This document shows positions 8,027-15,101 of a DNA stretch of 59,200 nucleotides, piece by piece (within the stretch, counting starts at the first letter, position 1; each line of letters begins with the position of its first letter). This stretch comes from a virus: positions 1 through 59,200 of the IMG/VR virus record IMGVR_UViG_3300040856_002284; one strand, given 5' to 3'. The notes under the pieces were generated by a model, which saw only the letters and a program-made list of their open reading frames with translations, ran no database searches and was not told the origin of the DNA. Both the position numbers and the translations under genes were made by a program.

Positions 8027-8533
8027 ATGAAAAAACTTGCAATGACACTTGCAGCGTGTACTTTTGCTACAACTGCAACAGCAGAAATTGTTACAGGTAG
8101 GGTTACTAGTGTAACTCCACGTTATGAAACCGTTTACCAAAATGTTCCACGCACAGAATGTTATGATGTAGAAGTCCCAATTTATGGCACCGTACAAGGC
8201 GGCGGCGATGCAGCAGGTGGGGCACTTGCAGGCATGATCATTGGCGGTATTCTAGGTAAAGGTGTAAGCGGCAATGATAACGGTGCAGCAGCAGGTGCAG
8301 TAATTGGTGGGATTATTGGTGCAGACAAAGGTGCAAACGGATCACGTAGAGTAGTAACTGGTTACAAAACAGAACGTCAGTGTAGTGAAGCAATGGTACG
8401 TGAAGAAGTGCGTGAACTTAAAAACTACTACATTACATTTGAATGGCAAAATCTTAAAGGTAGTGCATATACATACAATCGTTTCCGAGTTGGCGATCGT
8501 ATTCAACTTGAAGCAAACATCAACGCTAGATAA
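8027..8533 (+). CDS. Exported glycine-zipper 2TM protein
   Basis: 168 residues. A signal peptide covers about residues 1-19 (cleavage after ATA; an LAAC at 8-11 could alternatively be read as a lipobox). Residues about 60-105 are a glycine zipper with repeated GxxxG such as GGALAGMIIGGILG and GAVIGGIIGADKG, as in the Rickettsia 17-kDa antigen/SlyB family. Such proteins sit in the outer membrane or periplasm. Start chosen at ATG 8027, after GGAAGG. A phage copy could alter the host envelope or resist superinfection; this is inference. Confidence 0.75.
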   Translation: MKKLAMTLAACTFATTATAEIVTGRVTSVTPRYETVYQNVPRTECYDVEVPIYGTVQGGGDAAGGALAGMIIGGILGKGVSGNDNGAAAGAVIGGIIGADKGANGSRRVVTGYKTERQCSEAMVREEVRELKNYYITFEWQNLKGSAYTYNRFRVGDRIQLEANINAR

Positions 8534-8587
8534 TTTCTATTGACAAATATATAACTAAGTGTTAATATACAATATAGGCAATAGAAA
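8534..8587 (+). promoter_or_regulatory. Promoter inside a ribosome-site-sequestering inverted repeat
   Basis: TTGACA (8540-8545), 17-base spacer, TAATAT (8563-8568). Perfect 9-bp inverted repeat TTTCTATTG (8534-8542) / CAATAGAAA (8579-8587) whose right arm includes the AGAAAGG ribosome site of the gene at 8596. RNA started from this promoter (about 8575) lacks the left arm. Confidence 0.7.
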
Positions 8588-8595
8588 GGCAAACA

Positions 8596-9192
8596 ATGAA
8601 TAAGATTATTTTGACTGACTGCGACGGTGTGTTGCTCAATTGGGAATATGCATTTTGCACTTGGATGGAGCAACATGGTTATACACAAATTGAAAACGGA
8701 AACCATTACTATGATATAGGTGAACGTTTTGGTATTAGTAAAGATGAGGCAAAGACCAAATGTAAAATCTTTAATGAAAGTGCTGCTATTGGATTTCTGC
8801 CTAGTTTACGTGATGCAATGTATTATGTCAAGCGTCTGCATGAAGAACACGGTTATGAATTCCATTGTATCACAAGCCTTAGTTTAGATCCTAGTGCTTA
8901 TAAACTCCGTAAGATGAATCTTGAAAAACTATTTGGTCCAACAGCATTTACTCGTTTAGTATGTTTAGATACTGGTGCAGATAAAGATGAAGCATTAGAT
9001 GAATATGCGGATACAGGATACTATTGGATTGAAGATAAAATGTCAAATGCCTTTTTAGGATTACAATATGGCTTAAAACCTATACTTATTGAGCACGGTT
9101 TTAATATGAAAGAAAGTATTCCAGTTGGTATGAAAAAAGTAGTGAAGTGGAAAGAAATTTACGAACACATCTTAGGTAATAAAAATGAGTAA
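8596..9192 (+). CDS. HAD-like hydrolase, 5'-nucleotidase type
   Basis: 198 residues. The DCDGVLLNW motif (D8, D10) is HAD motif I as in phage 5'(3')-deoxyribonucleotidase-like proteins; CITSLS near residue 93 fits motif II and the YYWIEDK region fits motif IV. Probably a small phosphatase, perhaps acting on nucleotides. Own promoter and a possible translational switch lie upstream. Confidence 0.7.
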   Translation: MNKIILTDCDGVLLNWEYAFCTWMEQHGYTQIENGNHYYDIGERFGISKDEAKTKCKIFNESAAIGFLPSLRDAMYYVKRLHEEHGYEFHCITSLSLDPSAYKLRKMNLEKLFGPTAFTRLVCLDTGADKDEALDEYADTGYYWIEDKMSNAFLGLQYGLKPILIEHGFNMKESIPVGMKKVVKWKEIYEHILGNKNE

Positions 9193-9361
9193 AACAGACT
9201 TGATTATAACTATGCTAGATGAAATAAATGCAAGATTATTTCGTTTAGAACAACACTTTGGAATTACAAAAGACCTACCTGAAATTGAAAAAGACGGCGG
9301 TGTAAAATTTACTCTTGTTGATAATAAAAAATCAAATATATTAGAGTTTCCAATTGATTAA
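9185..9361 (+). CDS. Small phage protein, 58 aa
   Basis: ATG 9185 overlaps the end of the HAD gene by 8 bases and runs 58 codons to TAA 9359-9361. N-terminal half looks like an amphipathic helix (LDEINARLFRLEQHF). No family recognised. It ends just before tRNA-Ser. Confidence 0.55.
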   Translation: MSKTDLIITMLDEINARLFRLEQHFGITKDLPEIEKDGGVKFTLVDNKKSNILEFPID

Positions 9362-9377
9362 ATGTAAATAACTTTAG

Positions 9378-9468
9378 GGACGGGTGGCTGAGTGGTCGAA
9401 AGCACTCCCCTGCTAAGGGAGCATACGTTGATAGCGTATCCAGGGTTCAAATCCCTGTCCGTCCGCCA
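9378..9468 (+). tRNA. tRNA-Ser(GCU)
   Basis: Acceptor stem GGACGGG with UCCGUCC, anticodon loop CTGCTAA (anticodon GCT), long variable arm typical of Ser, T-loop GGTTCAAATCC, encoded CCA end. Confidence 0.95.
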
Positions 9469-9484
9469 TAAAAGGAATAAAGTT

Positions 9485-9556
9485 ATGATATGTCCAGAAT
9501 GTAAAACAGAATTAGGACACAACGATTGGTGTCCAAATTGTAAAGTGCGTAGATGA
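9485..9556 (+). CDS. 23-aa zinc-ribbon microprotein
   Basis: ATG 9485 to TGA 9556 encodes 23 residues with CPEC and CPNC separated by 10 residues, a complete zinc-ribbon knuckle pair. Its TGA overlaps the next ATG (ATGA). Too short for routine gene calling, but both the motif and the overlap argue it is real. Confidence 0.5.
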   Translation: MICPECKTELGHNDWCPNCKVRR

Positions 9557-10221
9557 GAGTAATTGCATTTGGTTGCAGTTATACATACGGACACGGACTT
9601 CCCGATTGTATAGATAAAAATAATTATAAAGCACCAGGTCCTAACCCTAGTATTTTTTCTTGGGCAAATTTGTTTGCTACAAAACATATGAAAAGACCTT
9701 GTGTAAATATGTCAAAATGTGGTGCATCAAATCAACGAATTGCTTGGAGCGTTTTAAATTTTGATTTTAGAGAAAACGACTATGTTATTATTTTATGGAC
9801 TCATCCATTTAGGAATGGCATGATAAACCAAGATAAAACCGTAACAGAGTTTAAATGGTATGACTTAAATGAAAAACGGAGCAAGTTATACTTTCAACAT
9901 ATAGACAATGATGTTAATAGTTTATACAATTATGCAAGTAGTATAAATTTAGTAGAAAAATATTTGAAAATTAAGAAAATTAATTTTTTAAACTTAGAAC
10001 ATGTTGATAGTAAAAACCTATTCAAAGAACACAATCTAATTAATTTGCACGACACACTAGAATTTCATAACTACGGGCTATACTTTTGTGCGCCGCCTGT
10101 TCGGTTTCAAGACTTAGCAGTTGATAAAAGACATCCTGGACGCAAAGCGCATCATTGGTATGCTACACGATTAGCTGAAAAAACAAAAGTAAAACTTAAC
10201 TTAGAAAAAGTTTTGAAATAA
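9553..10221 (+). CDS. SGNH-like protein (C)
   Basis: 222 residues; FGCSYTYGHGLPDC near the start (Ser9) and a C-terminal DKRHPGRKAHHWYA segment that fits the Asp/His of SGNH block V. About equally long and clearly paralogous to the next gene, with the same N-terminal block, an IMWT/ILWTHPFR strand in the middle and the same C-terminal HPG-HxWYA. Substrate unknown. Confidence 0.55.
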   Translation: MRVIAFGCSYTYGHGLPDCIDKNNYKAPGPNPSIFSWANLFATKHMKRPCVNMSKCGASNQRIAWSVLNFDFRENDYVIILWTHPFRNGMINQDKTVTEFKWYDLNEKRSKLYFQHIDNDVNSLYNYASSINLVEKYLKIKKINFLNLEHVDSKNLFKEHNLINLHDTLEFHNYGLYFCAPPVRFQDLAVDKRHPGRKAHHWYATRLAEKTKVKLNLEKVLK

Positions 10222-10229
10222 TAAAGATA

Positions 10230-10925
10230 ATGTCTAAATTACAAAGTCAAAATATAAAACGTTTGATTACTTATGGATGCAGTTATACTTACGGACATGG
10301 ATTACCTGATTGTATTCATAAAAAAAATATAAGTTGGCCTGGAGAATACCCAAGTTCTTTCGCATGGCCAAAACTTCTTTCTAAATATCTTAACATTAAA
10401 AAGATAGATAACAGGGCTAAATGCGGTAGTAGCATTAAAGAGCTAGGATATAACATTTTACAATCATCATTGAATGTGTCAACAGACTTTGTAATTATTA
10501 TGTGGACAAATCCTTTTAGAGTTGGTATTTTAAACGATGATGATACTACAACAAATCTAGGACATTGGGGTATAGGAGATTCAAATACAAAAAATTATTA
10601 CAAACGATATTATAATGATTTAGACATGTTATATAATTATGCAAGTTCTGTTATTATGTGTAATGAGTTTTTAAAATCAGAAGGTGTTAAGTTTTTGACT
10701 ATCGAATATACTCCTTCTTTTACATACTTTAATAAGTTTAGAAAAAATCATTGGTATAAATTGTGTAATTTTCAAAATGATGAAAAATATTTTGTTTTAC
10801 CTCCTCGAGATTATATGGATTATGCAATAGATGGTAATCACCCGGGCATAAAACAACATGAGTGGTATGCACAAGTTTTAAAAAATCAAATAATTCAAAA
10901 AAAAATATTGACAATAGCTAAATAG
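10230..10925 (+). CDS. SGNH-like protein (D), tandem paralogue
   Basis: 231 residues, a tandem duplicate of the gene before it: YGCSYTYGHGLPDC at residues 16-29, IIMWTNPFRVG in the middle, and DGNHPGIKQHEWYA at the C-terminus. The pair has diverged considerably, so the duplication is not recent. Confidence 0.55.
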   Translation: MSKLQSQNIKRLITYGCSYTYGHGLPDCIHKKNISWPGEYPSSFAWPKLLSKYLNIKKIDNRAKCGSSIKELGYNILQSSLNVSTDFVIIMWTNPFRVGILNDDDTTTNLGHWGIGDSNTKNYYKRYYNDLDMLYNYASSVIMCNEFLKSEGVKFLTIEYTPSFTYFNKFRKNHWYKLCNFQNDEKYFVLPPRDYMDYAIDGNHPGIKQHEWYAQVLKNQIIQKKILTIAK

Positions 10926-10935
10926 ATGCTATAGT
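10908..10935 (+). promoter_or_regulatory. Sigma70-like promoter of the tRNA array
   Basis: TTGACA (10908-10913), 16-base spacer, TATAGT (10930-10935), within the last codons of the SGNH-like gene D and about 40 bases before the first tRNA. Confidence 0.7.
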
Positions 10936-10977
10936 AATTAAGTAAGCAGTAATGTTTACATGTTATTTGAAAACTTA

Positions 10978-11053
10978 GCCGCTTTAGCTCAGCTGGTAGA
11001 GCAACTGATTTGTAATCAGTGGGTCGGGAGTTCAAGTCTCTCAAGCGGCACCA
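10978..11053 (+). tRNA. tRNA-Thr(UGU)
   Basis: GCCGCTT/AAGCGGC acceptor, anticodon stem ACTGA/TCAGT with loop TTTGTAA (TGT), encoded CCA. Confidence 0.95.
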
Positions 11054-11057
11054 TTAT

Positions 11058-11132
11058 TCCGGAATAGCTCAGCGGTAGAGCAAGTGGCTGTTAACCACTG
11101 GGTCGTAGGTTCGATCCCTACTTCCGGAGCCA
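11058..11132 (+). tRNA. tRNA-Asn(GUU)
   Basis: TCCGGAA/TTCCGGA acceptor, anticodon stem AGTGG/CCACT with loop CTGTTAA (GTT), encoded CCA. Confidence 0.95.
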
Positions 11133-11133
11133 T

Positions 11134-11218
11134 GCGAGTATGGTGAAATTGGTAGACACGCTAGATTTAGGTTCTAGTGCTTTACAGCGTGGGGGTTCAA
11201 GTCCCTCTACTCGCACCA
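11134..11218 (+). tRNA. tRNA-Leu(UAG)
   Basis: GCGAGTA acceptor, anticodon stem CTAGA/TCTAG with loop TTTAGGT (TAG), long variable arm, encoded CCA. Confidence 0.95.
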
Positions 11219-11222
11219 TTAT

Positions 11223-11296
11223 GTCGGTGAAGTGTTATGGTAGCACGTCAGTCTCCAAAACTGAAAGCCGGGGTTCGACTCCCTGCACCGATGCCA
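11223..11296 (+). tRNA. tRNA-Trp(CCA)
   Basis: GTCGGTG/CACCGAT acceptor (first pair G-U), anticodon stem TCAGT/ACTGA with loop CTCCAAA (CCA), encoded CCA end. Confidence 0.92.
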
Positions 11297-11298
11297 AT

Positions 11299-11375
11299 CT
11301 CGGTATAGCACAGCCTGGTAGTGCGCTTGTTTTGGGTACAAGAGGTCGTTGGTTCGAATCCAGCTACCGAGACCA
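11299..11375 (+). tRNA. tRNA-Pro(UGG)
   Basis: CTCGGTA/TACCGAG acceptor, anticodon stem CTTGT/ACAAG with loop TTTGGGT (TGG), encoded CCA. Confidence 0.94.
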
Positions 11376-11379
11376 TAAA

Positions 11380-11455
11380 GGGGATATAGCTCAGTTGGGA
11401 GAGCGATTGATTTGCATTCAATAGGTCATCGGTTCGATCCCGGTTATCTCCACCA
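11380..11455 (+). tRNA. tRNA-Ala(UGC)
   Basis: GGGGATA/TATCTCC acceptor (one G-U), anticodon stem ATTGA/TCAAT with loop TTTGCAT (TGC), encoded CCA. Confidence 0.94.
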
Positions 11456-11458
11456 ATA

Positions 11459-11549
11459 TGTTGGTTGCTACGGATTAGCAACAACTGCTAGGATGCCGGG
11501 CAGGCGTAGGCAGTTGTTTAAGTAGAGGTCGGAACTCTTGCCAGCACCA
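11459..11549 (+). ncRNA. tRNA-like RNA with oversized central hairpin and CCA end
   Basis: Lies between tRNA-Ala and tRNA-Gly at normal tRNA spacing and ends in CCA. Six to seven acceptor pairs (TGTTGGT 11459-11465 with GCCAGCA 11540-11546), a D-arm-like GCTA-CGGAT-TAGC, and a 4-bp T-arm AGAG/CTCT with a degenerate loop GTCGGAA. In place of the anticodon arm is a 9-bp stem AACAACTGC/GCAGTTGTT capped by about 20 bases, with no 7-base anticodon loop. It may be a stable RNA of unknown role, like RNAs C and D of the T4 tRNA cluster, or a decayed tRNA. Confidence 0.5.
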
Positions 11550-11554
11550 ATAAT

Positions 11555-11629
11555 GCGGAGGTAGCTCAGTGGTAGAGCTCTTGCTTGCCAAGCAAGTGGT
11601 CGTGGGTTCGAACCCCATTCTCCGCTCCA
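11555..11629 (+). tRNA. tRNA-Gly(GCC)
   Basis: GCGGAGG acceptor, anticodon stem CTTGC/GCAAG with loop TTGCCAA (GCC), encoded CCA. Confidence 0.95.
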
Positions 11630-11636
11630 AATTTAA

Positions 11637-11712
11637 GGCCTGTTGGTAAAGTGGTTAATACGTCTGCCTGTCACGCAGAAGAACACCGGTTCGATCCCGG
11701 TACAGGTCGCCA
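11637..11712 (+). tRNA. tRNA-Asp(GUC)
   Basis: GGCCTGT/ACAGGTC acceptor, anticodon stem TCTGC/GCAGA with loop CTGTCAC (GTC), encoded CCA. Confidence 0.95.
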
Positions 11713-11716
11713 ACAT

Positions 11717-11792
11717 TGGGAATTAGCTCAATTGGTAGAGCAACGGTTTTTGGTACCGTAGGTTCCAGGTTCGAGTCCTGGATTCCCAGCCA
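11717..11792 (+). tRNA. tRNA-Gln(UUG)
   Basis: TGGGAAT/ATTCCCA acceptor, anticodon stem ACGGT/ACCGT with loop TTTTGGT (TTG), encoded CCA. Confidence 0.95.
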
Positions 11793-11793
11793 T

Positions 11794-11870
11794 GTGCATG
11801 TGTAGCTGAATGGTTAGGCCGCGGATTGCAAATCCGTTTTATGCAGGTTCGAGTCCTGTCATGCACTCCA
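11794..11870 (+). tRNA. tRNA-Cys(GCA)
   Basis: GTGCATG/CATGCAC acceptor, anticodon stem GCGGA/TCCGT with loop TTGCAAA (GCA), encoded CCA. Confidence 0.93.
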
Positions 11871-11876
11871 AATTAT

Positions 11877-11951
11877 GCGGACGTAGCTCAGGGGTAGAGC
11901 GCTGTCCTTCCAAGTCAGATGTCGCCAGTTCGAATCTGGTCGTCCGCTCCA
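11877..11951 (+). tRNA. tRNA-Gly(UCC)
   Basis: GCGGACG/CGTCCGC acceptor, anticodon loop CTTCCAA (TCC); the anticodon stem CTGTC/GTCAG has one T-T mismatch. Encoded CCA. Second Gly tRNA of the array. Confidence 0.92.
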
Positions 11952-11966
11952 ACTAAAAGGTAATTG

Positions 11967-12194
11967 ATGTTTAGTGTAGAATTTGACCATGACGAAGTTT
12001 TAATTACAATTGTTGACGATACTAACGATTGTGAAGATGTAATTGTTAATAGTTTCGATGACATAGTTTATATTAGACAATGGGATGAAGACATTAACAT
12101 GATGCAAGCAATAGCAATGACACCAAAAATGTGGGAAGAATTAATGACAAGTATTCATTCTTCAGAAGGTGTTTACATCTCAAATCGTAAATAA
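11967..12194 (+). CDS. Acidic phage protein, 75 aa
   Basis: ATG 11967 preferred over TTG 11964; AAAGGTAA precedes it. Very acidic N-terminal half, no recognised domain. It follows the tRNA array by 15 bases and is probably in the same transcript. Confidence 0.6.
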   Translation: MFSVEFDHDEVLITIVDDTNDCEDVIVNSFDDIVYIRQWDEDINMMQAIAMTPKMWEELMTSIHSSEGVYISNRK

Positions 12195-12197
12195 CAT

Positions 12198-12362
12198 ATG
12201 ATAAGAGCACAGAAAGAAATTATCTGGCATCTAACTTGCACTAGTTGCAAGCACTATTGGTCTTTCCCTACAATGAACGATAAATACCGCATTGACAGAG
12301 CACAATTATATTGCCCAGGATGTGGTAGAAAATGTGGTGTTGAAATAGAAGAACAACAATAG
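12198..12362 (+). CDS. Zinc-ribbon protein, 54 aa
   Basis: ATG 12198 to TAG 12360-12362. CTSC at residues 14-17 and CPGCGRKC at 39-46 form a zinc-ribbon. The last base of its stop codon is the first base of tRNA-Ser(UGA), so processing of that tRNA would cut the message at the stop codon. Confidence 0.6.
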   Translation: MIRAQKEIIWHLTCTSCKHYWSFPTMNDKYRIDRAQLYCPGCGRKCGVEIEEQQ

Positions 12363-12451
12363 GTGGGTTGGCAGAGCGGTTGAATGCACTGGTCTTGAAA
12401 ACCAGCGAAGGTGAAAGTCTTCCCAGGGTTCGAATCCCTGACCCACCGCCA
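12362..12451 (+). tRNA. tRNA-Ser(UGA)
   Basis: GGTGGGT/ACCCACC acceptor, anticodon stem CTGGT/ACCAG with loop CTTGAAA (TGA), long variable arm, encoded CCA. Confidence 0.95.
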
Positions 12452-12508
12452 TTTTGTTAAAAAAAGTTAATATATACGAATACTTCTTGTTTTAAATGCT
12501 AAATACAT

Positions 12509-12526
12509 TGTATACGTTGATATACA
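12509..12526 (+). promoter_or_regulatory. Inverted repeat over a possible promoter
   Basis: TGTATA-6-TATACA in the 108-base gap before the nitroreductase gene; it overlaps a TTGATA (12517-12522) that could be a -35 box with TATAAA at 12538-12543 (15-base spacer, poor). Could be an operator; weak. Confidence 0.25.
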
Positions 12527-12559
12527 TTTTATGCGCATATAAAACGAAAGGAGGCTAAA

Positions 12560-13195
12560 ATGATAACAATGCACAATGAAGTTAAGAAAGCAGTTATTAG
12601 AAGCCAGCATTGCCAACGTAATTTTGATTTGACAAAAGAAATGCCACAGGAGGATCTGGATCTTCTTGTACATGCGGCTACTAATTGTCCAAGTAAACAA
12701 AACATCCGTTTTTACAACCTACATGTTTTTACTGATCTAGAAAAGATTGCTAAAATTCATGAAATGACAACAGGTGTTGATGCTTATGACAAGGACGGAA
12801 ACTTTGTTCCAACTACAAACAGCCAAACAATGGCTAATGTACTATTTGTATTCGAAAGAAGAGAAATTGATCAACTTTCAGAATTCGGATCACGTAAGTG
12901 GACAACAGCTGACATGGCAGCTATTAATGTTTATGAAAGAGATCTTGCAACAGCAACAGGTATTGCAGCAGGATACGTAAACGTAACAGCTGGTATGCTA
13001 GGTTACGGCACTGGTTGCTGCCAGTGTTTCCAAATTGAAAACATCAAAGAGTATCTAGGTTTAGAGAACGATCCAGTTCTACTAATGGGTATTGGTTTCA
13101 AAAACGGAGAGAAAAACCGTAGAGTTCACGCAACAGAAGAACTAGTGTTCCCAACACGCAAAAAAGAAGACATCGTTGTAACTTACAATAAGTAA
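12560..13195 (+). CDS. Nitroreductase-family flavoprotein
   Basis: 211 residues. The opening RSQHCQRNFD segment and AATNCPSKQNIRFYNLHVF (residues about 39-57) match the FMN-binding start of nitroreductases, and GYGTGCCQCF and LLMGIGFKNGEKNRR fit the later FMN-contact and family C-terminal parts. Likely an NAD(P)H- or flavin-dependent reductase; the substrate is unknown. Strong ribosome site AAAGGAGG. Slightly less AT-rich than its neighbours. A terminator follows, so it is probably a single-gene unit. Confidence 0.75.
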   Translation: MITMHNEVKKAVIRSQHCQRNFDLTKEMPQEDLDLLVHAATNCPSKQNIRFYNLHVFTDLEKIAKIHEMTTGVDAYDKDGNFVPTTNSQTMANVLFVFERREIDQLSEFGSRKWTTADMAAINVYERDLATATGIAAGYVNVTAGMLGYGTGCCQCFQIENIKEYLGLENDPVLLMGIGFKNGEKNRRVHATEELVFPTRKKEDIVVTYNK

Positions 13196-13207
13196 TGACA
13201 CACACAT

Positions 13208-13233
13208 GGAAAGGCCTTTTTTTAGGCCTTTTC
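13208..13233 (+). terminator. Rho-independent terminator
   Basis: AAAGGCCT (13210-13217), T-rich loop, AGGCCTTT (13224-13231), then TTCTC. It follows the nitroreductase stop by 14 bases and comes just before the next promoter. Confidence 0.75.
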
Positions 13234-13235
13234 TC

Positions 13236-13275
13236 TTGACTTATTGCTCGCTATAAATTATACTATTGCTGCGAG
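13236..13275 (+). promoter_or_regulatory. Sigma70-like promoter with short sequestering repeat
   Basis: TTGACT (13236-13241), 17-base spacer, TATACT (13259-13264). CTCGC (13247-13251) pairs with GCGAG (13271-13275), which covers the GAGG ribosome site of the gene at 13284; the left arm lies upstream of the predicted start of transcription (about 13271). Confidence 0.65.
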
Positions 13276-13283
13276 GTAAAAAA

Positions 13284-13469
13284 ATGAGTTGGATGAAAAA
13301 CTATCATGTAGAAGGCGAATGGACGCAACCTTACAGAACACATGGGTTGTTATGGGAATCTATTGAGACCGTCAGTATCTGTGACGAAATGGACAAACTT
13401 GAAAGTTCATTGCGTACTACAGCTTTGGCAGCAAAAATGCTTAAAGATATTGGAGTTAAAGTAAAATGA
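13284..13469 (+). CDS. Phage protein of unknown function, 61 aa
   Basis: ATG 13284, preceded by GCGAGG, is preferred over TTG 13266. No motif. ATGA overlap with the next gene. Confidence 0.65.
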   Translation: MSWMKNYHVEGEWTQPYRTHGLLWESIETVSICDEMDKLESSLRTTALAAKMLKDIGVKVK

Positions 13470-13657
13470 TTATTTTAGGTTATAGAGCAGATGCAGACTT
13501 CTTCAAAGCAAAGATTACCATCAGCAAGCACACTCATTTCAATTTAAGTGAAAGTAAGGCAATTTGTGATGCCATACAAGAAGGTCAGGCAGTTAACTTG
13601 CCTGACGACTTTGTACTCAAAGAAGATTTACTTGAACTTAGTTTTTTTGTGGACTGA
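13466..13657 (+). CDS. Phage protein of unknown function, 63 aa
   Basis: Small alpha/beta-looking protein, no motif recognised. Starts in an ATGA overlap and ends 20 bases inside the convergent minus-strand gene. Confidence 0.65.
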   Translation: MIILGYRADADFFKAKITISKHTHFNLSESKAICDAIQEGQAVNLPDDFVLKEDLLELSFFVD

Positions 13658-13877
13658 TTAGCAATTCTTCATATTTTGCAATATCAGTTATACACACGTA
13701 GGTATTGTTACCTACGTTAACCAAGTTATAATCTTCTGATTCGTTTATGTAACTACCTTTAACGTCATGCAGCTCTACTACAGCAGATCTACTTGGAATA
13801 TTAGTAGATGCAAACCTTCCTTTAGGGCTTAGATGACTTTCTTTTAAGTAAGTAGGATAATACCATTTGTTCTTCAT
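13638..13877 (-). CDS. Minus-strand phage protein of unknown function, 79 aa
   Basis: Soluble, mixed-charge protein of natural composition, with no recognised domain. Lone minus-strand gene between plus-strand operons. A perfect TATAAATA late box (13889-13882, minus strand) ends 4 bases before its ATG and there is no Shine-Dalgarno sequence. Confidence 0.6.
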   Translation of the reverse strand: MKNKWYYPTYLKESHLSPKGRFASTNIPSRSAVVELHDVKGSYINESEDYNLVNVGNNTYVCITDIAKYEELLISPQKN

Positions 13878-13881
13878 ATAT

Positions 13882-13889
13882 TATTTATA
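13882..13889 (-). promoter_or_regulatory. Late box TATAAATA on the minus strand, leaderless arrangement
   Basis: TATAAATA read on the minus strand, 4 bases before ATG 13877. A weaker ATTAAATA (13893-13900) lies on the plus strand 4 bases before ATG 13905, so the two genes may have divergent, near-leaderless late starts. Confidence 0.4.
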
Positions 13890-13904
13890 GAAATTAAATA
13901 CATC

Positions 13905-15101
13905 ATGAAACCAATTTACTATGTAATACCAGAGTTATCAGCTAATCCACATACAAGTGCTCACACTGAAAATCTTGGACCAAAACCAACTACACAGCTT
14001 GAGCCTTATTTTAATCATTTTGATAGATTTAATCCTAGACAATTTGTGTCTACTGAAATGTTGCCATTTTTACCCAAAGATGCAATTAAAATAATCAGCA
14101 TTTTTGTATACCTTCCGGCGAGCTGTGAATTTACAATAGATAAAAAATTAAAAAAACTTGTTAATACTGATGTTAACACATTTTTAGGTTTATGGAGTGT
14201 GCAAGAAGCTCAACTTAACGAGCATAGAATAACCGCAGCTATAGAACAAAATAAAGTAAAAAAAGAAAAAACAATACTTATAACTACAAATTATGAAAAT
14301 CATTTAAAGAAAGTTGCCGATGTAAATCATGTGTTTATAAACTATTGGGAAAGTTATACACGCAGATGTTTTAGACTTACAAGTAACTTCAGTCGTATCA
14401 CTCCAAAGCAACGATTAGAAAGTTTAGATACAGCAAACAAAAAGTTTATTTCATTAAATAGAAATGTTAGACATCATAGACTTTGGTGGTATTATGCAAT
14501 ATGTAAATTAGATATGTTAAACGAAGGTCATGTAAGTTATTTGCTACCCGAAATAAGTTTACGTCTACATGAAGATTTTTTACATGGTACATTGGTCAAG
14601 CAAAAACTTCCTGATGCAATTAAAGATAGTTTTGCAAATGATTTCAAAAAATTGTGCAAAATACGTAAATTAGATGATGCAGATAAAAAATGGATTATAA
14701 ACTTTCAAAATGGTGTTACTAACTATTATCACGATAGTCTGTTTAGTTTAGTTACAGAAAGCAGTATTAGATCTAATTTTTTAACTGAAAAAACCTATAA
14801 AGCAATTTATCATATGCACCCGTTTTTTGTAATAGGGATAAAAGATCAACACCAACTTTTAAGAGATAGAGGGTATTATACATTTGAAGATTTTTTTGGT
14901 GTAGAAGAAGTTACCGATTATTCACAAGCAATTGAACTTTTACAAAAAGTTAAAAAAACATCTATAAGTGAATATAAAACCAAAGTAAAAAAAGTTTTTG
15001 ACAAATTAGAACATAACATGTATAATTTTATTAATCGTGAAATAAGTTGGACTGACTTTGAACGAGACTTGCGTAAGGCTATAAATGGACAAATACGGTA
15101 A
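13905..15101 (+). CDS. Possible glycosyltransferase-like protein heading the radical SAM run
   Basis: 398 residues. The segment from about 270 to 325 (SLFSLVTESS, then FLTEKTYKAIYHMHPFFVIG) resembles the nucleotide-sugar-binding region of fucosyltransferase/exostosin-like enzymes, where an invariant TEK is followed by a hydrophobic strand; the rest is not recognisable. No signal peptide. The first of seven genes that overlap each other up to 21692. Function is inferred weakly. Confidence 0.5.
   Translation: MKPIYYVIPELSANPHTSAHTENLGPKPTTQLEPYFNHFDRFNPRQFVSTEMLPFLPKDAIKIISIFVYLPASCEFTIDKKLKKLVNTDVNTFLGLWSVQEAQLNEHRITAAIEQNKVKKEKTILITTNYENHLKKVADVNHVFINYWESYTRRCFRLTSNFSRITPKQRLESLDTANKKFISLNRNVRHHRLWWYYAICKLDMLNEGHVSYLLPEISLRLHEDFLHGTLVKQKLPDAIKDSFANDFKKLCKIRKLDDADKKWIINFQNGVTNYYHDSLFSLVTESSIRSNFLTEKTYKAIYHMHPFFVIGIKDQHQLLRDRGYYTFEDFFGVEEVTDYSQAIELLQKVKKTSISEYKTKVKKVFDKLEHNMYNFINREISWTDFERDLRKAINGQIR

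Noticed and set aside
11140-11484. Open frames on both strands across the tRNA array
   Set aside because: They read straight through well-formed tRNA genes and have the typical translated-tRNA look.
11459-11549. Group I intron or ordinary tRNA with long variable arm
   Set aside because: Far too short for an intron, and the extra hairpin replaces the anticodon arm rather than the variable arm.
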